A stretch of 64,000 nucleotides of DNA from Thunnus maccoyii (Eukaryota; Chordata; Actinopteri; Scombriformes; Scombridae). A program made the translations under genes and the position numbers. Location: the NCBI RefSeq assembly GCF_910596095.1, contig NC_056547.1:5662147-5726146 (forward strand), given 5' to 3'. This document shows, in pieces, positions 1 through 40,790 of the stretch. The notes beneath the pieces are model-generated. The model searched no databases, was not told the origin of the DNA, and saw only the letters and a program-made list of their open reading frames with translations. How positions within the stretch are numbered: position 1 is the stretch's first letter; each line of letters opens with the position of its first letter.

Positions 1-2580
1 CAGGTGAGCAGACTGGGAGAGGTGATGAGCCGATTGCAGACAGGTGTGCAGGATGAGCACAACTGGGAACCAGGAGAACGAGGAAGGGGAACCACACCCG
101 TGTCAACACACAAACAAACAGAGAGAGATGCTGCGTTTTGAATCAAATACTTCTACTTTTTACTTTTAGTACGTACTGCAGCTGCCCTTACAAAGTACAT
201 ATTGTTGCATGCCATATGCATACAACTTGGACATACTACTTCATCTGCCATTGCGGCTTCTGTCGTTGCACTGTCAATATGCTGTCATTGGTCTGTGCTC
301 TCTTGGAATGCACCCAGAGACAGACAGGGGAGCACTGGGAACACTGGGAAGGGGAAACACAAGGAAACACTGGGGAATCTTCTGGGGACACGACCACAGC
401 TGCAACATATAGTTGAGTTTCAAAAGTGAAAATACTCTTGAGAAATATAAGACCTCAAAACTTTGCAATACTTGAGCCAATATACTCTGTTACTTCCCAC
501 CTCTGTTGACAGGTAGTGCCCAGTCATGCAGTGCACAATTGAGCCAATGAGAAACACAAATGGAGACTACATGAATAAAAGGATCTCGACATCAACCTTG
601 AATCCTGAGCCAAACACCGGTCCCGCTAATGGGTTTCTCCGAGAACCTGACAAGCGGCACATTCTCTAATCCCTCCACTAACCTCTTCCACTAAAGCTTC
701 ATAAAAGCTTTATTGTTCTATATAGTTCCACATAATGCGGTCACGCTATTAAAAGGTAGAATGCACTGAACGTAATGTTCATGCTGCTCACCAGTGAAGT
801 GACAGGTAGGTGCAGCAGTAATGGGCTGCTGCAGCGTTTGCAGGGACAGACCGTCGGGTCCCAGAGGTGCAGCTACTTCATCTGATTGAAAGAGTCGAGT
901 TCTGGTTTATTTCTCACATTTGTATCAGATTAAAGAGTCACCGGACTGAAAAGGCTGTGTTCCACCATCAGAGGGGAGATGTGGAATAACTGTGTATCTC
1001 CTCTGATGGTGGTTGGTAGCGGGAAAGAACTGATAATAAGTGATTTGTTGTATATTGTTTATTGAGATTCAAACAAAATGGCTAAAGTTAAAGGTAACGT
1101 CAGTACTTTTTGAGTACCAACAAGTATTGAAAAATGCTTGTTCATATTCTTATGCTTATTTAATCATTCTTTAAACAGATTTTTCCTGATCTATGACAGG
1201 AAAATATTTAAACGTTGGACTGTTAATTATTTAACACTGACACATTGAGCAGTTCGGCATATATTGTTAAATTTGTAAAATGTAAAAAATGATTAAATTT
1301 CCCAAAGTTGGGAAAAGAAAAAACATCTTTATCAAAACTCATATTGTATCACAGTGGTATCATGAAAATATCACAATACTCAGCCCTAATGCACACAATG
1401 CCACAATGCACATTATACACAGTATGTAGAGCTGATAAGTAGTGATATCAGTATTAAGTCATTCATTTGATAAAAATGTTATCATCAATACTACAGACTT
1501 TATTTAACTTGGCAGTGTGATTAGTGGCTTTGTGATCTCAGATTGCTTCCAGTTCATTTCTGTATGAAAACCTAATTGCAGAGACTTGAAATCTGCTTGA
1601 GATATATTCATGACAGTGAACTCACCACCTTTATTTTACTAAGTTATGTTGTGATAATACAGTTGTGCACAGGGTTATTCTTACATCACAAGAAACGACC
1701 AAATTTACATTCTCCTTTGTCTTTTTATTGATTGTCTTTTATCATATTTAAAGCAACATACTTCATTGTGAAATGCTTTTTTGGCAACTACCAATTACCA
1801 GATTATGAAACATTCTTGAATGCACCATTTCTCTAACAAATCAAGTTATTTTTCATAGTTTACTGAAGTAAACTGAAACCTGTGGGAGCAGTGTTCAGTT
1901 CACACAGTTCAAAGTTAATGGACTGGCAGCTGCAAAAATCACTGGTCTGGTGGTTTGCTTTATTAAAATGAGTCAGCATGGTTGTGTCATTTTAGCTGTG
2001 AAGTTACTTTTTATATACAGTATACATACAAATCACAAATTTGCCACAAGGGGCTTTAACACACAACATACTCTATCCTTAGACCCTCGATTCCAATGAG
2101 GAAGAACTCTCCAAAAAAACCTTTAACAGGAAAAAATGGAAGAAACCTCAGGAAGAGCAACAGAGGAGGGATCCCTTTTCCTGGACAGACAGACAGGAAA
2201 TAGATGTTTTGTGTACAGAATAGACCAAGAAAGCATAATTCATTCACTGGCCATCCTATTAACTGCCCCCCGTTGGCCACTAGAGGACCATCATGTAGTC
2301 GGGATCATTGAGTCTCCTCTCTGTGATGCTGATGAATTGTAGGAAGTCTATTTTCTATCACAATGAGTCTCCTTTAAGCCAGAACTGTAACACTTCTTGC
2401 AGACTTCCTACTAAAGTGATGGTGAACTGAAGCAAAAACTTTCCCTCTGATGTACTTTTAAATATTTGTTTTGAAGAGATTGAATTTATAGAGTAGCTAA
2501 AGGAATTAAAATCAAATCTGGTTATTGATATATTAAAGAAAAACTCACCATCTCCTGCTATGAATAAACCAAAATTATCT
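1..2580. other. Intergenic sequence, no gene seen
   Basis: No exon-like coding on either strand. It holds a short hairpin at 962-1012 and otherwise unremarkable AT-rich DNA. The first 120 bases resemble a dispersed fish repeat, which I cannot name. Confidence 0.5.
962..1012. repeat. Short inverted repeat (hairpin)
   Basis: The left arm CCACCATCAGAGGGGAGAT pairs with the right arm ATCTCCTCTGATGGTGG: 13 bp perfect at the base, a two-base bulge, then four more pairs, with a loop of about 15. Confidence 0.7.
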
Positions 2581-3438
2581 AGAGCTGCAATGATTAGTTG
2601 ATTAATCAATTAGTTCCTTGCTATTTAGATAATAGATAGATTATTTTGATTCTTTTTTTTTAAAGAAAAAAATCCCAAATTCTCTGATTCCAGCTTCTTT
2701 AGGGTTAGTATAGGGCCTAACCCTATATTATAGGACTAGGGTTATTTTCTGTATATTATAGGGTTAGGGTTAATTTCTGTATATTATAGGACTAGGGTTA
2801 TTTTCTGTATATTATAGGACTAGGGTTATTTTCTGTATATTATAGGGTTAGGGTTATTTTCTGTATAGTATAGGGTTAGGGTTATTTTCTGTATATTATA
2901 GGGTTAGGGTTATTTACTGTATATTATAGGACTAGGGTTATTTTCTGTATATTATAGGGTTAGGGTTAATTTCTGTATATTATAGGACTAGGGTTAATTT
3001 CTGTATATTATAGAGTTAGGGTTATTTTCTGTATATTATAGGGTTAGGGTTATTTTCTGTATATTATAGGACTAGGGTTAATTTCTGTATATTATAGGAC
3101 TAGGGTTATTTTCTGTATATTATAGGACTAGGGTTAATTTCTGTATATTATAGGACTAGGGTTATTTTCTGTATATTATAGGGTTAGGGTTAATTTCTGT
3201 ATATTATAGGGTTAGGGTTATTTCTGTTTTTTTTAGTCCTCTGTGACAGTAAACTGAATATCTTTGGGTTGTTGAATGCTGGTCGGAACAAAAGACGACA
3301 TTTGAGGACGTCATCTTGGGCTTCGGGAAACAGTGATCAACATTTTTCACCATTTTCTGGACCAAACAACTAATTTATTAATTGAGAAAATAATCAACGG
3401 ATGAATCTGTAATGAAAATAATTGTTAGTTTCAGCCTA
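2581..3438. mobile_element. Inverted-repeat element, family A, with internal minisatellite
   Basis: Begins agagctgcaatgattag and ends with a diverged 'gtttcagccta'. The right part (tcatcttgggcttcgggaaa, accaaacaactaatttatta) matches the other family A copies in this window, which run from 'agagctgcaacgattag' to 'gttgcagccct'. It is about 860 bases instead of about 280 because of the tandem repeat inside it. Confidence 0.7.
2704..3225. repeat. 28-bp minisatellite with telomere-like motif
   Basis: About 18 tandem copies of a 28-base unit containing ttctgtatattatagg followed by gttagggt or actagggt. Spacing was checked as 28 between ttctg at 2776 and 2804. Variants differ at a few fixed positions (ggtta/ggact; ttattttc/ttaatttc/ttatttac). 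GGGTTAGGGTT inside the unit resembles the vertebrate telomere repeat. Confidence 0.9.
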
Positions 3439-4856
3439 AAATGCTGCCTAAACTACATGCTGTCAGTTACAAATTAAACTTTGGCGGCTTTTTGTAACTT
3501 GTAATAGTTCATATATCATCACTCTGAGTACACAAATACGCAGTAAGTCAGACTTTTCCCAGCTGTCTATCTAGGAACTTGTACTTTATTAGCATCTTGT
3601 TAAACTGGATTAAAACTGCGACGAAACTCTTCACAGGACTCTTCACAAACCACGACACGAGTACAGTTTTCTGAAAAGTAATTCTTTTATTAATATTTTA
3701 CAATCCTTTATTCATGGTTATGTCATTATTTACTTTTTCAGCGCCACTTTGCAAGTGTCATTATTCCACGCTGTCCTGACGACAACAACAACAAACAAAA
3801 AAAAAAACAAACAAAGTAGAGGTGTGAAGAATGAGAGTCTATACAACACTTTTTGTCAAGGGGCAGAGAGAGTTTCACATTTCGGCTCTCGGATTGACCT
3901 CTCACCCCTTCTGCTTGTCAAAACAAAAAAAAAAAAAAAAAGAAGAAGTAAACAAAAAAGGTTAAAAGCAGGACTGTCAGTCAAGTGAATAGGTGTAGAG
4001 TTGTCTGTCTGTCTGTTTGGCTATAAAAACACCCCACACTCCTGTTGACTGATCTTTAAAAAGCACAGGGGTCCTCATTCTCCTCTGAGTTTAAAATGCT
4101 TTCCCCATATCTGAAAAAGAAAAAAAAAACAATCTACCAAAATTAATTCAACAAATACAAAATATAAAGATGGTCTCTCTTCCAGGTGCTGCTCCAAACA
4201 TTGGAGGATAATATTTGTTTTTTAAAAAAAGCCTTTCGTGAAATGAAAAGGGCCACTGTGGAATAAAGAGGAGCGGCGGGAGAGGGGGAGGGGGAGGGGG
4301 GCGGGGAGGGGGGGGGACGCTAGTTGAGATCGTTCCCAAATGAAGTTTAAAAATTAAAATTTTGGTGCAAATCTGTCAGGAAAAGGATTATTTAGGTTGT
4401 TGTTGTTGTGCTGTGGAGACGGGAGCTGCTGGCGGATACATTTCCTCATAAAATGATCTATCAAATACTTCCTGAGAAATAAAGGAAATATCTACCTGGC
4501 ATGAAGAGAGGAGGAGAGGGAGGGAGGGAGGGAGGGAGAGGAGGAGAGCTGGCCGGCTGAGAGAGGAAGAGAGTCAGCGAGAGAGAGAAAGATATTTGGG
4601 TTATAAAAAAAAAATAACAGAAGAAGACAAACGGAGCTGCTGTGTGTCGGCAGCTGACTTCAGGGTGTAGAGAAGAGAAAACAAAAAGAAGCTAAAACCA
4701 CGACTTGTTGAAGGTGAGAACTGGACAACATGTGTGTGTTTATTGTGGGTCCAGTCGGCTCGGTCGAACCCTTCGGCGTGTAAACATGGAGCAGAGAGCT
4801 GGAGGACAGAGGAGATGTGGGCAGCAGTGCTGGTGTTTGTGCTGTTCGGCACAGAG

Positions 4857-4930
4857 AGGAGGAGGAGGAGGAGGAGGAGGAGGAGGAGGAGGAGGAAGAG
4901 GGAGAGGGGGAGGGAGGGAGGGAGGGAGAG
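4857..4930. repeat. GAG/GGGA simple repeat
   Basis: A run of gag triplets (4857-4905), then ggga repeats. In the cnot3 transcript sense it is a CU-rich run. Confidence 0.9.
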
Positions 4931-5026
4931 AGAGAGGAAGGCTGGTGGGAGACTAACCAACAGTCCATCCAGCTGCTGGTAGGATCCAACATCCACAACG
5001 CTCACACTGATCACTGCTGGAGCTGT

Positions 5027-5540
5027 TAAAGGAGCAGTTCACCCAAATTACAGAAACACATTTACTCCTGGTTGTGTCTAATTATGCTGCAAGTTTTGGT
5101 TTATTTGTGCAGGTTTTGAGATAAATAACCATCATGATAAGTTCAGCTCACCTGCACATAATGTACAACTGAAACGGTTCCTCCTGTTTATACTGGCTCT
5201 GAAGAAATCTAAGTTTCTAAGTCATGGGGGAGGGGCGACGTCTACAATCATTTGTTCAACCTAAATTGCGGCTTCAACAGTCTTGATTTGTCAAATCAGG
5301 TGTATATCTTCCAAAGTTACAGTCATTATAGAATCAAATTCAATTTAAAAAGAGTGAATTTCAAAATAAAACACTGTATCTTTGGAAGCTTCTTGATTTG
5401 TAGGTAAAATGTGGATTTTGTTCCCCATCTTTTATATTTGAATCACTTTAATATCACCTCTGATTACAGCAACACACACACACACACAAAGGCATGTGAG
5501 TATTGAGATAAACTTTAAAAAAAATGTGAACTTATCCTTT
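5027..5540. mobile_element. Palindromic element, family B
   Basis: Starts 'aaaggagcagttcaccc' and ends 'gtgaacttatccttt', inverted ends of the same kind. The interior shares cctcctgtttatactg, ttccaaagttacagtc and gtggattttgttcccc with the copies at 18597, 52210 and 62290. No coding capacity; a non-autonomous DNA transposon by structure. Confidence 0.65.
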
Positions 5541-7629
5541 AAAAAGATGTGTTAATGGAAGTGAAGCAACTTAAAAAAAAGATCTAACACTACGCAGAAG
5601 AATAATCCTCCTCCTCAACACTGAAGCAGAGTAAATTAGTGTAGCGGTAAATATCACCATCAGCATGTTGTTGAGTCAGCAGCTTATTCAGACTGTTTCA
5701 CCCTAAACTTCAAACATTTACGGACAGTTGGATAGAAAATCTGTCCACGCACGTTATGTTAGTAGTTTGCTGGCAGTCGGTGCGTTAGAAGCTTCGCCGG
5801 ACGTCTGAAATTTCTGTTTTCAGTTTGTGCTCAAGTTTTGAAAAATTACTTTTTTTTTTTTTCCTGGATGATCAACAGACGTTTCTGTCAGTAGTTTTCA
5901 TGAGGACTACTTCCTGTTGTAGAGAACAGTCCAGATGAAAGCGTTAAATAGTGAGGTCTGTGGCGTTTCCAGGGTAACGAGGACACCGTTTGTGTTAAGA
6001 GACGTCGCTTTTCAACACTATGAGCACCGTGAAAGAAATTCCACTCACTCTGATGTATTTCAATGGAAATCTTAGAAATATCTCAAAACACAAGCAAATA
6101 AAAACTATATATATATATGACTGGATACGACTAGAAGTAAGTGAGAAACGGTGGGTTTTTTGTCATTTGGGTGAACTGAACCCCAGAATTTTAGATTAAA
6201 TTCTGAAATATTTTATCTTTTTTTTTTTTAAAGAACCCTAATCCCACTCCTGTTTTTTTTTGTTTTTTATATCCAAGCTGTGACATAACACTGCCCACAA
6301 GGTAAAAGACGGTTACTACAAACACCTCACTCGCTTGTGTTGTCACACTCCTCCACCTTGGCTGGATGGAAGTAGGCAAGGCAGGAAACAAGATATTTTT
6401 AGACCTCAACTGGCTGGTAGATTCTTAAAAAAAAAAAAAAATATGAACCAGCCACTTTTACCACTTCACAAGAATACAACAGGACCTCTAAAAGATAGTT
6501 AAGTGCAAAAGAGGCCTGTGGCGGAGGCGACGCTGCCACCCACAACCAACATTTACCCACATTTTTGGCTGGTGTGTGTTTGTTTTCCACCCTGGTGGAC
6601 AGACGGATGGGTTTTTTTTTTTTTTTGGAGCTGCACAGCAGTCTATGGCAGTCATGTTAGATCAAGGCAGAGCTACTTGCATTTACAGGAGGCAGTTTTT
6701 TTTTGACTGGATGAAGGGTCGGTGTCTAAGGCTCGTCCAGTGTGGAGGCGCTGAAGCTTTTGTTGTAGCGGCGTCAGGGCAGGAGAACAATGTCGTTTAG
6801 CTACTTCGGGTTCACATTAACCGGCTGAGTATAAAAAAAAAAACAAATCAGTTCACATCTCCTCTGACCAGATCTTCTTTATCGTTGCTTCTCGCTAGAT
6901 TTGCTTAACAAAAGTTCACATTTTCAACCTGCTTCCTGCCCTGCTGCTCCACACGCACAAGCTGTTTTAGGAGATGCTGTAGCACTGATGCCGACCAGAT
7001 TTAAGGTTGTAGCTTCTGCACTCGTTAGGTTTTAAATACACTTCCACGCGGTTAGTTTAGAAGGGGGGTGGGGGGGTGGGGAAGGGGGGCAAAGCCTGTA
7101 CTGTTTGATAACCAATTATCTTTGGTTTTTTAAAGGGGCTAGTATAAGAAAAAATGTTTTTAAAGCCAACATAACATAATAACACAATGGGGGAAAAAAA
7201 AGTACATGATAGTCTGGATATTATGTGTAATCTTTTTGCCAAAAAAACAAACAAACAAACAAAGTCTTTCTGATTTAAAGGGAGTTCCAGTTCAGGAAAA
7301 AGAGAATAGCTTTGATGCAGATGGGAAAAAAAAAGGCCTGATGATGGAGGAGGAGGAAGGAGGAGGGGAGGAAAGGGTGGGAGGAGTTATTACTGCCGGG
7401 GGGGGGGTGAGGATGATGAGGCATGGTTCACCCCCCCCATCACCCCCACCCCCCACTTCCGGCTCCGAACGTCTCCTTTTCCCCCCCCAAAACGTGCTGA
7501 GGTCAAATCCAGGAATGTCAACAGGTGGACCACCCTTCTTGGTTCGCTTGTTCTCCGTCCGTCCGTCCCTCTCTCACTTCCTCAGCCGTCCGTTTGTCTG
7601 TCGGGTCTGTGTTTTTTTTCTCGCTGCAG

Positions 7630-35563
<27,934 letters not shown>

Positions 35564-35588
<25 letters not shown>

Positions 35589-35626
35589 GACTGATGACTA
35601 GGATGATGTCTTCATGCCTTCTTTCA
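35564..35626 (-). CDS. cnot3: cnot3 exon with start codon (coding exon 1)
   Basis: The ATG is at 35588-35586 and reads MADKRKLQ before the donor (CAAG|gtgagg), so 25 bases are coding. The exon's 5' part, 35589-35626, is untranslated and begins after a strong acceptor (pyrimidine tract then cag at 35629-35627). This implies at least one upstream non-coding exon. The start is chosen because MADKRKLQGEID is the invariant beginning of vertebrate CNOT3. Confidence 0.95.
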
Positions 35627-36330
35627 CTGCGGAAAACAAGAGAAAAACGATCAGACTGCTGCATTTGCATTAAAGAGAATTTAAGGGAATAAAAAGCAAG
35701 AGAGTGGTGGGGAAAAGGGAGGGCAGAAGGAGGGGAAACAGACAATCCAGCAGATCCAAAAGTGCAGCCGAGCTTGACCTTCGACCTGGCGATGGGATCC
35801 GATAACTGGTTCGATTTTGATTCCCGATCGGCAAAAAAACATCTGTATTCGTTAAGCTCCGACTCCAATAAACGGTAGCGAATGGAAAACATATAAATAG
35901 AGGCTTTTCATTCTTTATCGACTGGCGCTGGTTAAAGTGACTAGAGTTCTCTGCAGCTGGTGTCCGGATTCAGCCAAAGATTGTGTGCATGTGAGTGAAA
36001 AGAAACCACCGTACCAGCATGAGTTTTTGTTTTTGGAGTTCAACAGAGACCAGCAGAGTGGCGACTCCTCTCTGGATAAACGATCATCATGTCAATTAAA
36101 GAATCTAACAGTCTGACTTCAGGATCTTTAGTATTTGGAGCAAGTAGCTCGTGAAGTACAATAACTGAAGGTGTCGGATACATTTAATCAACATTTCATA
36201 TATTATTCTGTTAATCTCATCTTCAGGTTGTGAACATTAATCAGTTTACCACTAAAAACTGTCGTGTTTCTGACTTCTTAGCCAACAAGAAGTGATTTCT
36301 TTTACTTGTAAATGTTAAAAGCTAAACCTA

Positions 36331-36575
36331 ATAGAGCTGCAACGATTAGTTTTTTTATTTTTTTATTTTGATAATAAGAAAAAAAGTCCAAATCATCTGA
36401 TTCTGACTGTTGTTTGGGACAAAACAAGACATTTGAAGACGTCATCTTGGGCTTTAGGAAACAGTGATTTTTCCCCATTTTATGACATTTTATGGACCAA
36501 ACAACTAATCGATTAATCAAGGAAATAAACAAAAGATTAACCGATAATGAAAAATGAATGAAAATGATTCAAAAG
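36331..36575. mobile_element. Inverted-repeat element, family A
   Basis: Begins 'atagagctgcaacgattagt' and holds gacatttgaagacgtcatct and ccaaacaactaatcgattaa. Confidence 0.7.
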
Positions 36576-37462
36576 GATTCGATTAGTGGATTCGTTACAT
36601 GATTTGAGTTTGATAAAATGCCGTTAAACCCCGTCACTACTTTTGGCCTCTAATATCCCGACAGAGTTCAAATAAAAACTCATATTCCCGTGATGTTCGA
36701 TGCATTCCAGGAGTCGTTTTCTGTTGTGAATCAACTTTCCCTGCAGAACATCTACATCAGCTGGTAATTTATACACTAGAACGACTCTTGACAAGCCGCC
36801 AGAGAACAAGTTTGAACTTGTTGCACTTGATGCCACATTTCCACTGGTTCAGTTTAACACGTTTCAGCTGTACTGTGGCGTGATCGCGAGCTGCGTTTCC
36901 TCTGCGTCCTATCAGCTGATTCTGAGCCACTGACACCAAAAACCTGATGTTGACGGTTGATGTTTCGGTTTAATAGATTTGGGGGGTTTTTTTTGGAATC
37001 AAACTCCAGTAAAGTAGCTGAATAGTTCACCAAACATGGAAGTAAGATAAATCAAAGAACTTTTTCTATTCAATGACACTGTCATTCGTGGTGATACTGG
37101 TACATGATGCCCTTATTCTGAGCAGATTACAATTATGTAATCAGGTTGAACAGGTATGACAACACTTGTTTTGTGGACATACTTTAGATGGCATGAATTA
37201 TGCACTAATAAATGGCAAGTAGGGTTCAAACCTGTGCCATCAAAGCTCAATAATCAGTAGTTATTCTTAAATTAATCTCTACACATTGACCAAATGTCTC
37301 TAAATAAAACTAATGGAGTCCTGATAATAATTCCACCAGAAAACTAAATAAAACTGGTTAATTACAGTGAGAATAAAACAAACACCTGCAATTGGTTCAA
37401 GATGGACAGAGCGCTCAGTAGTATTTTTTACGTAGTTTTTGGTACCGACCGAAATGCGTTTG

Positions 37463-37730
37463 TAGAGCTGCAACGATTGGTCGATCAACAGAAAATTAAT
37501 CAGCAACCGTTTTGATAATCTAATAATTGGTTCAAGCAATTTTTGAGCAAAAAATGGCAAAAATTCACTGCTTCCAGCTTCCCAAATATGAATATTTACT
37601 GGTTTTCATACTCTGCTATGATAATAAAAAAACACTGGGAACTTTTCATGGATATTTTGCACAATTTACTGGCATTTTACAAACCACACAAACAATGGAG
37701 AAAACAGTTGGAAGATGAATCGATAATGAT
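37463..37730. mobile_element. Inverted-repeat element, family A
   Basis: Begins 'gtagagctgcaacgattggt'; ends near 'gatgaatcgataatgat'. Confidence 0.65.
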
Positions 37731-40338
37731 GTGTCCGTATCACCGAGTTCGCCTGTTCAGAGCTGTAATCTTGTTCTTGAATCAGATAAATCCTGGTTTT
37801 CATCTAAATTTAGACAATTTTATTTAAGAAAATACCTCGTACAGCTGCTCATGTTTAGAGTTATTTATATTTCATAAAGTACTGCTCTGACGATCGCAAA
37901 CCAGGACTCTTTGAACTTGAATCGACACTAGTATTGAAAAACGTCAAAGGATATCCAGCTGTAGATCTAAAGATTACTTTGTTGTAGAAAGTCAATACTG
38001 TGAAGAAAAGTTTTAAGGATAAATGATTAAAAGGTGCAGATGTTCCTTAATGTTGGTTCTTCCAAAATAAAATACTAAATAAAACGTGCTTTCTGTCATT
38101 AATTTAGATGACAGTAGATATGATTTGATTGAAAGATTATAAACCGTGATAACATTCTTCATTCAGTCTGCATCAGTGACAGTCTGAAGTCCATCTGACA
38201 CACAGTTGAGCTGATAAACACTAATATTCTGCAGCTTCTTACTTTTGCTTTCTGTTTCGAACTGTTATCAGCTGTGAACATGTGCTTTTAATTGCACAGT
38301 AGAGTCGGGTCACGCTGCAAAACGAGGCGATATAAGGTTCCTCTTGTTTGGGATAAACATGTGAATACAGACCTTTTTGTAAAAGCAGCTCACGACTCGA
38401 CGTTTCCTTTCACCGTGCGTTCGGATTGGACTCGCATCAAACTGAAAAAGGATTAAAAGTTTTCCCTTCGACAAAAGCATGTAGAGCGTAGTTGTTGTTG
38501 TTGAACTGACTGAAAGCTGACATATTTTCAGTCTGAGGTGAAGTCAATAATGTCATCTCAGCGGGGCCCGGTTATCAGGTTCGGACACAGGCCATTAAAC
38601 AAAAGCATTTCTGACTGTGCTGGAAGAGGAGAGAGCGACTTGTTAATGAGGCTTTCCTGACGCGTACCCGGAGGAAAAGTAGAAGAGCAAATAAAATGTC
38701 TCCATTTAGCCCCGGAACACTCCGGGAGTTTAACTCTTCATTTGGTTTGCTGAAGGTTTGTTCGATGAGTGAACGAACACAGGTGTTTTCAACATCTGTT
38801 ATACATTTTTTTTGAATAAAGATGCTTTGAGATGTGGTTTGTGGGTTAAAACACAAAGAAAACACCAGTCATTTTTAGTTATATTCGTATTGTTTCGCCT
38901 TTACACCTACTTTATATTCACCGTAATCATTTTTCAACAAATGCTAAAAGCTTTAATTCATTTTTTTGTGTCAAATCTGTCAGTCACTGCCGCTGTTATC
39001 AATACGCGGAGTGAAATGTGGCTGCACTGTATTGATAATGTTTTGTAGGGTGACACAGTTTTAGATGTGCAGTAATTTCTTATGTGTGGTGTAAAAACAT
39101 TCACCCGAGGGACAAATAACCCTCAAATAAAAAAAAGAAACTAATTACACCTCATTATGTCGCCTCGTTTATCCGTCTATAAAAGTTGTTTTTCTTTCAG
39201 TAAGGGAATGAATTTCAGGAGATGAGCCTTGAGATCTTTAAATGCGCCTGTTGTGTGCAGACGTCAGAATAAGAAGGAGGAAGACGACCTACGTGACCGA
39301 CTGAAAGGAGAGTGATGAAATCTTTTAAATAAGAGGGTCAATCGGAGGATGGTGTCACAACACGCTGCGGTGCGATATGACCGCAGGACGATAACAAGAG
39401 AAATCTCAGTGAGTGAAGAAGAAAATGTATCTGTCACATATGTGGTGTGATCCTGGTATCAGTCAATCAATATCACAAGAGAATGATGCTGCGATATCTG
39501 TATATCTGAGAAATTATTCACTATTATTATTTATCGTCTCTACACAAACGTAATGCTACATTTTAATGTGGCTCACTTATCATCAGCCTTAAATTTGACC
39601 AAAATCTGTCACATATTTTTAATTCTAGGATTGCAAATTGTTTTATCTAGATGATGTTCATGATTAATTGATAATTTATTAATTGTTGGTAAAGATCCCC
39701 TCCAGACGTTTTAAGACGTTGAATAATATTTTGTGTCTAATTTGGTTTTTCCACCAAAAGTAAACTATGAAAATGTGAATATTATTCATTTCAGAAGTTT
39801 GTCTCCTGCTTCACTATAAAGTCCAGTCTCAGCGTTTGTGCACTGGAGGCTTCAAGTTTCCACATCACACTTGTGTAAGTTGTTAACTGGACTCCGATTG
39901 GCTCCAAACTAGTTGTGATGTCACAGATGTAAGGTGTGAACAGAGGAACTTTCAGCAGATGAACATGAAAACAGCGTTTGAGCACATTCATCATCCTGCA
40001 CAGTGAAGCTCAAACATCAAACTGTAGGAACAAGAAGAAAAACACATTTTTAAGTGGACTTTAATAATTTAACCAATTAAAAACGAGTTAATTGACAATG
40101 CATGTTTCTCCCATGTAGCCCGCGTTTATTTATACTTTCCTTTGCAATTCAGTCGCTACGCAGGAATAATCTGTCTATGGGAAGAAGTAATGCAAGATGA
40201 AGTGGATGAAACTTGGTCCAGTGTGAGAGAAATTACTTACTAAAGGAGACTCAATGTAAATATTTCAACTCCATCTTAAATTACTGCTCCAGTACGTCGT
40301 GTACCGTCGTCTACCGACTGAAAACTCAACAGTCTCAG

Positions 40339-40790
40339 TAGGGGTGCGCCGTATCGTATCGTTCATGATAATATCGTGTAATTTTTAATATGATTAAAAA
40401 AAAAAGATTCATATTGTTATAATGGAAATATTCTGATGTAATGGCTGAAAGCAAAAGTAACATCGCTACCGGCTCCACGGCGGAGGAGGAAGTTTCAGAA
40501 AGAGGAGTGACTTCATCAGTGAGGAAGTGGTTTGGTTATAAAAGATCAGATGTACAACAAACCACTGTAATATATAAGAAGTGCAAGAAGATTCTAACAA
40601 CAAAAGGGGAAATACAACTAACTTATTTCATCACCTCAAGCGGAAGCATCCGGTCGAGTATGACGAGGGCTAAAAAATCCCGCCAGTATTTTGTCGTATC
40701 ATCAAGAATATCAGAATCGCAGAAATACCCACCTCTAATTCTCATCACCGTCATCCCATCAAACTATCGTATCGGTGTTAGCTAGGAGAC
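40339..40790 (+). mobile_element. hAT transposon relic with BED-type zinc finger start
   Basis: The left tip TAGGGGTGCGCCGTATCG is hAT-like. The reading frame from 40441 gives MAESKSNIATGSTAEEEVSE, then SVRKWFGYKRSDVQQTTVIY and KKCKKILTTKG, a BED-finger start as in ZBED/hAT transposases. After the Cys pair the frame loses the family pattern, and the catalytic region is absent. Near 40765 'actatcgtatcggtg' may be the damaged right end. Confidence 0.55.
40441..40785 (+). pseudogene. Decayed hAT transposase N-terminus
   Basis: A 114-codon open frame with a recognisable BED-finger start (WFGYK, C-x2-C) but no matching His pair in frame and none of the transposase core. Likely an internally deleted relic, not a gene. 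Confidence 0.5.

Larger units (their letters stand above)
3661..7629 (-). other. Probable cnot3 3' UTR and downstream flank
   Basis: This 4-kb stretch follows the cnot3 stop and contains no exon-like coding. On the minus strand two AATAAA signals are seen at 3712-3707 and 3689-3684, another at 5104-5099. No AATAAA was found close to the stop, so the message may run to about 3670, which would be a long 3' UTR for this gene. It contains C/U-rich runs in the transcript sense (plus-strand G runs at about 4264-4318, 4510-4545, 7063-7090, 7398-7408; GAG repeat 4857-4905), a palindromic repeat (5027-5540) and several poly-A/T runs. The 3' end is inferred, not shown. Confidence 0.35.

Noticed and set aside
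2704-3225. CRISPR array or true telomere
   Set aside because: Units are directly adjacent without unique spacers, so not CRISPR; the unit is 28 bases with only part telomere-like, so not a telomere.
4601-5029. Overlapping open frames on both strands with runs of Gly, Arg, Glu, Ser or Leu
   Set aside because: All arise from one GAG/GGGA simple repeat; no frame is favoured and no domain is seen.
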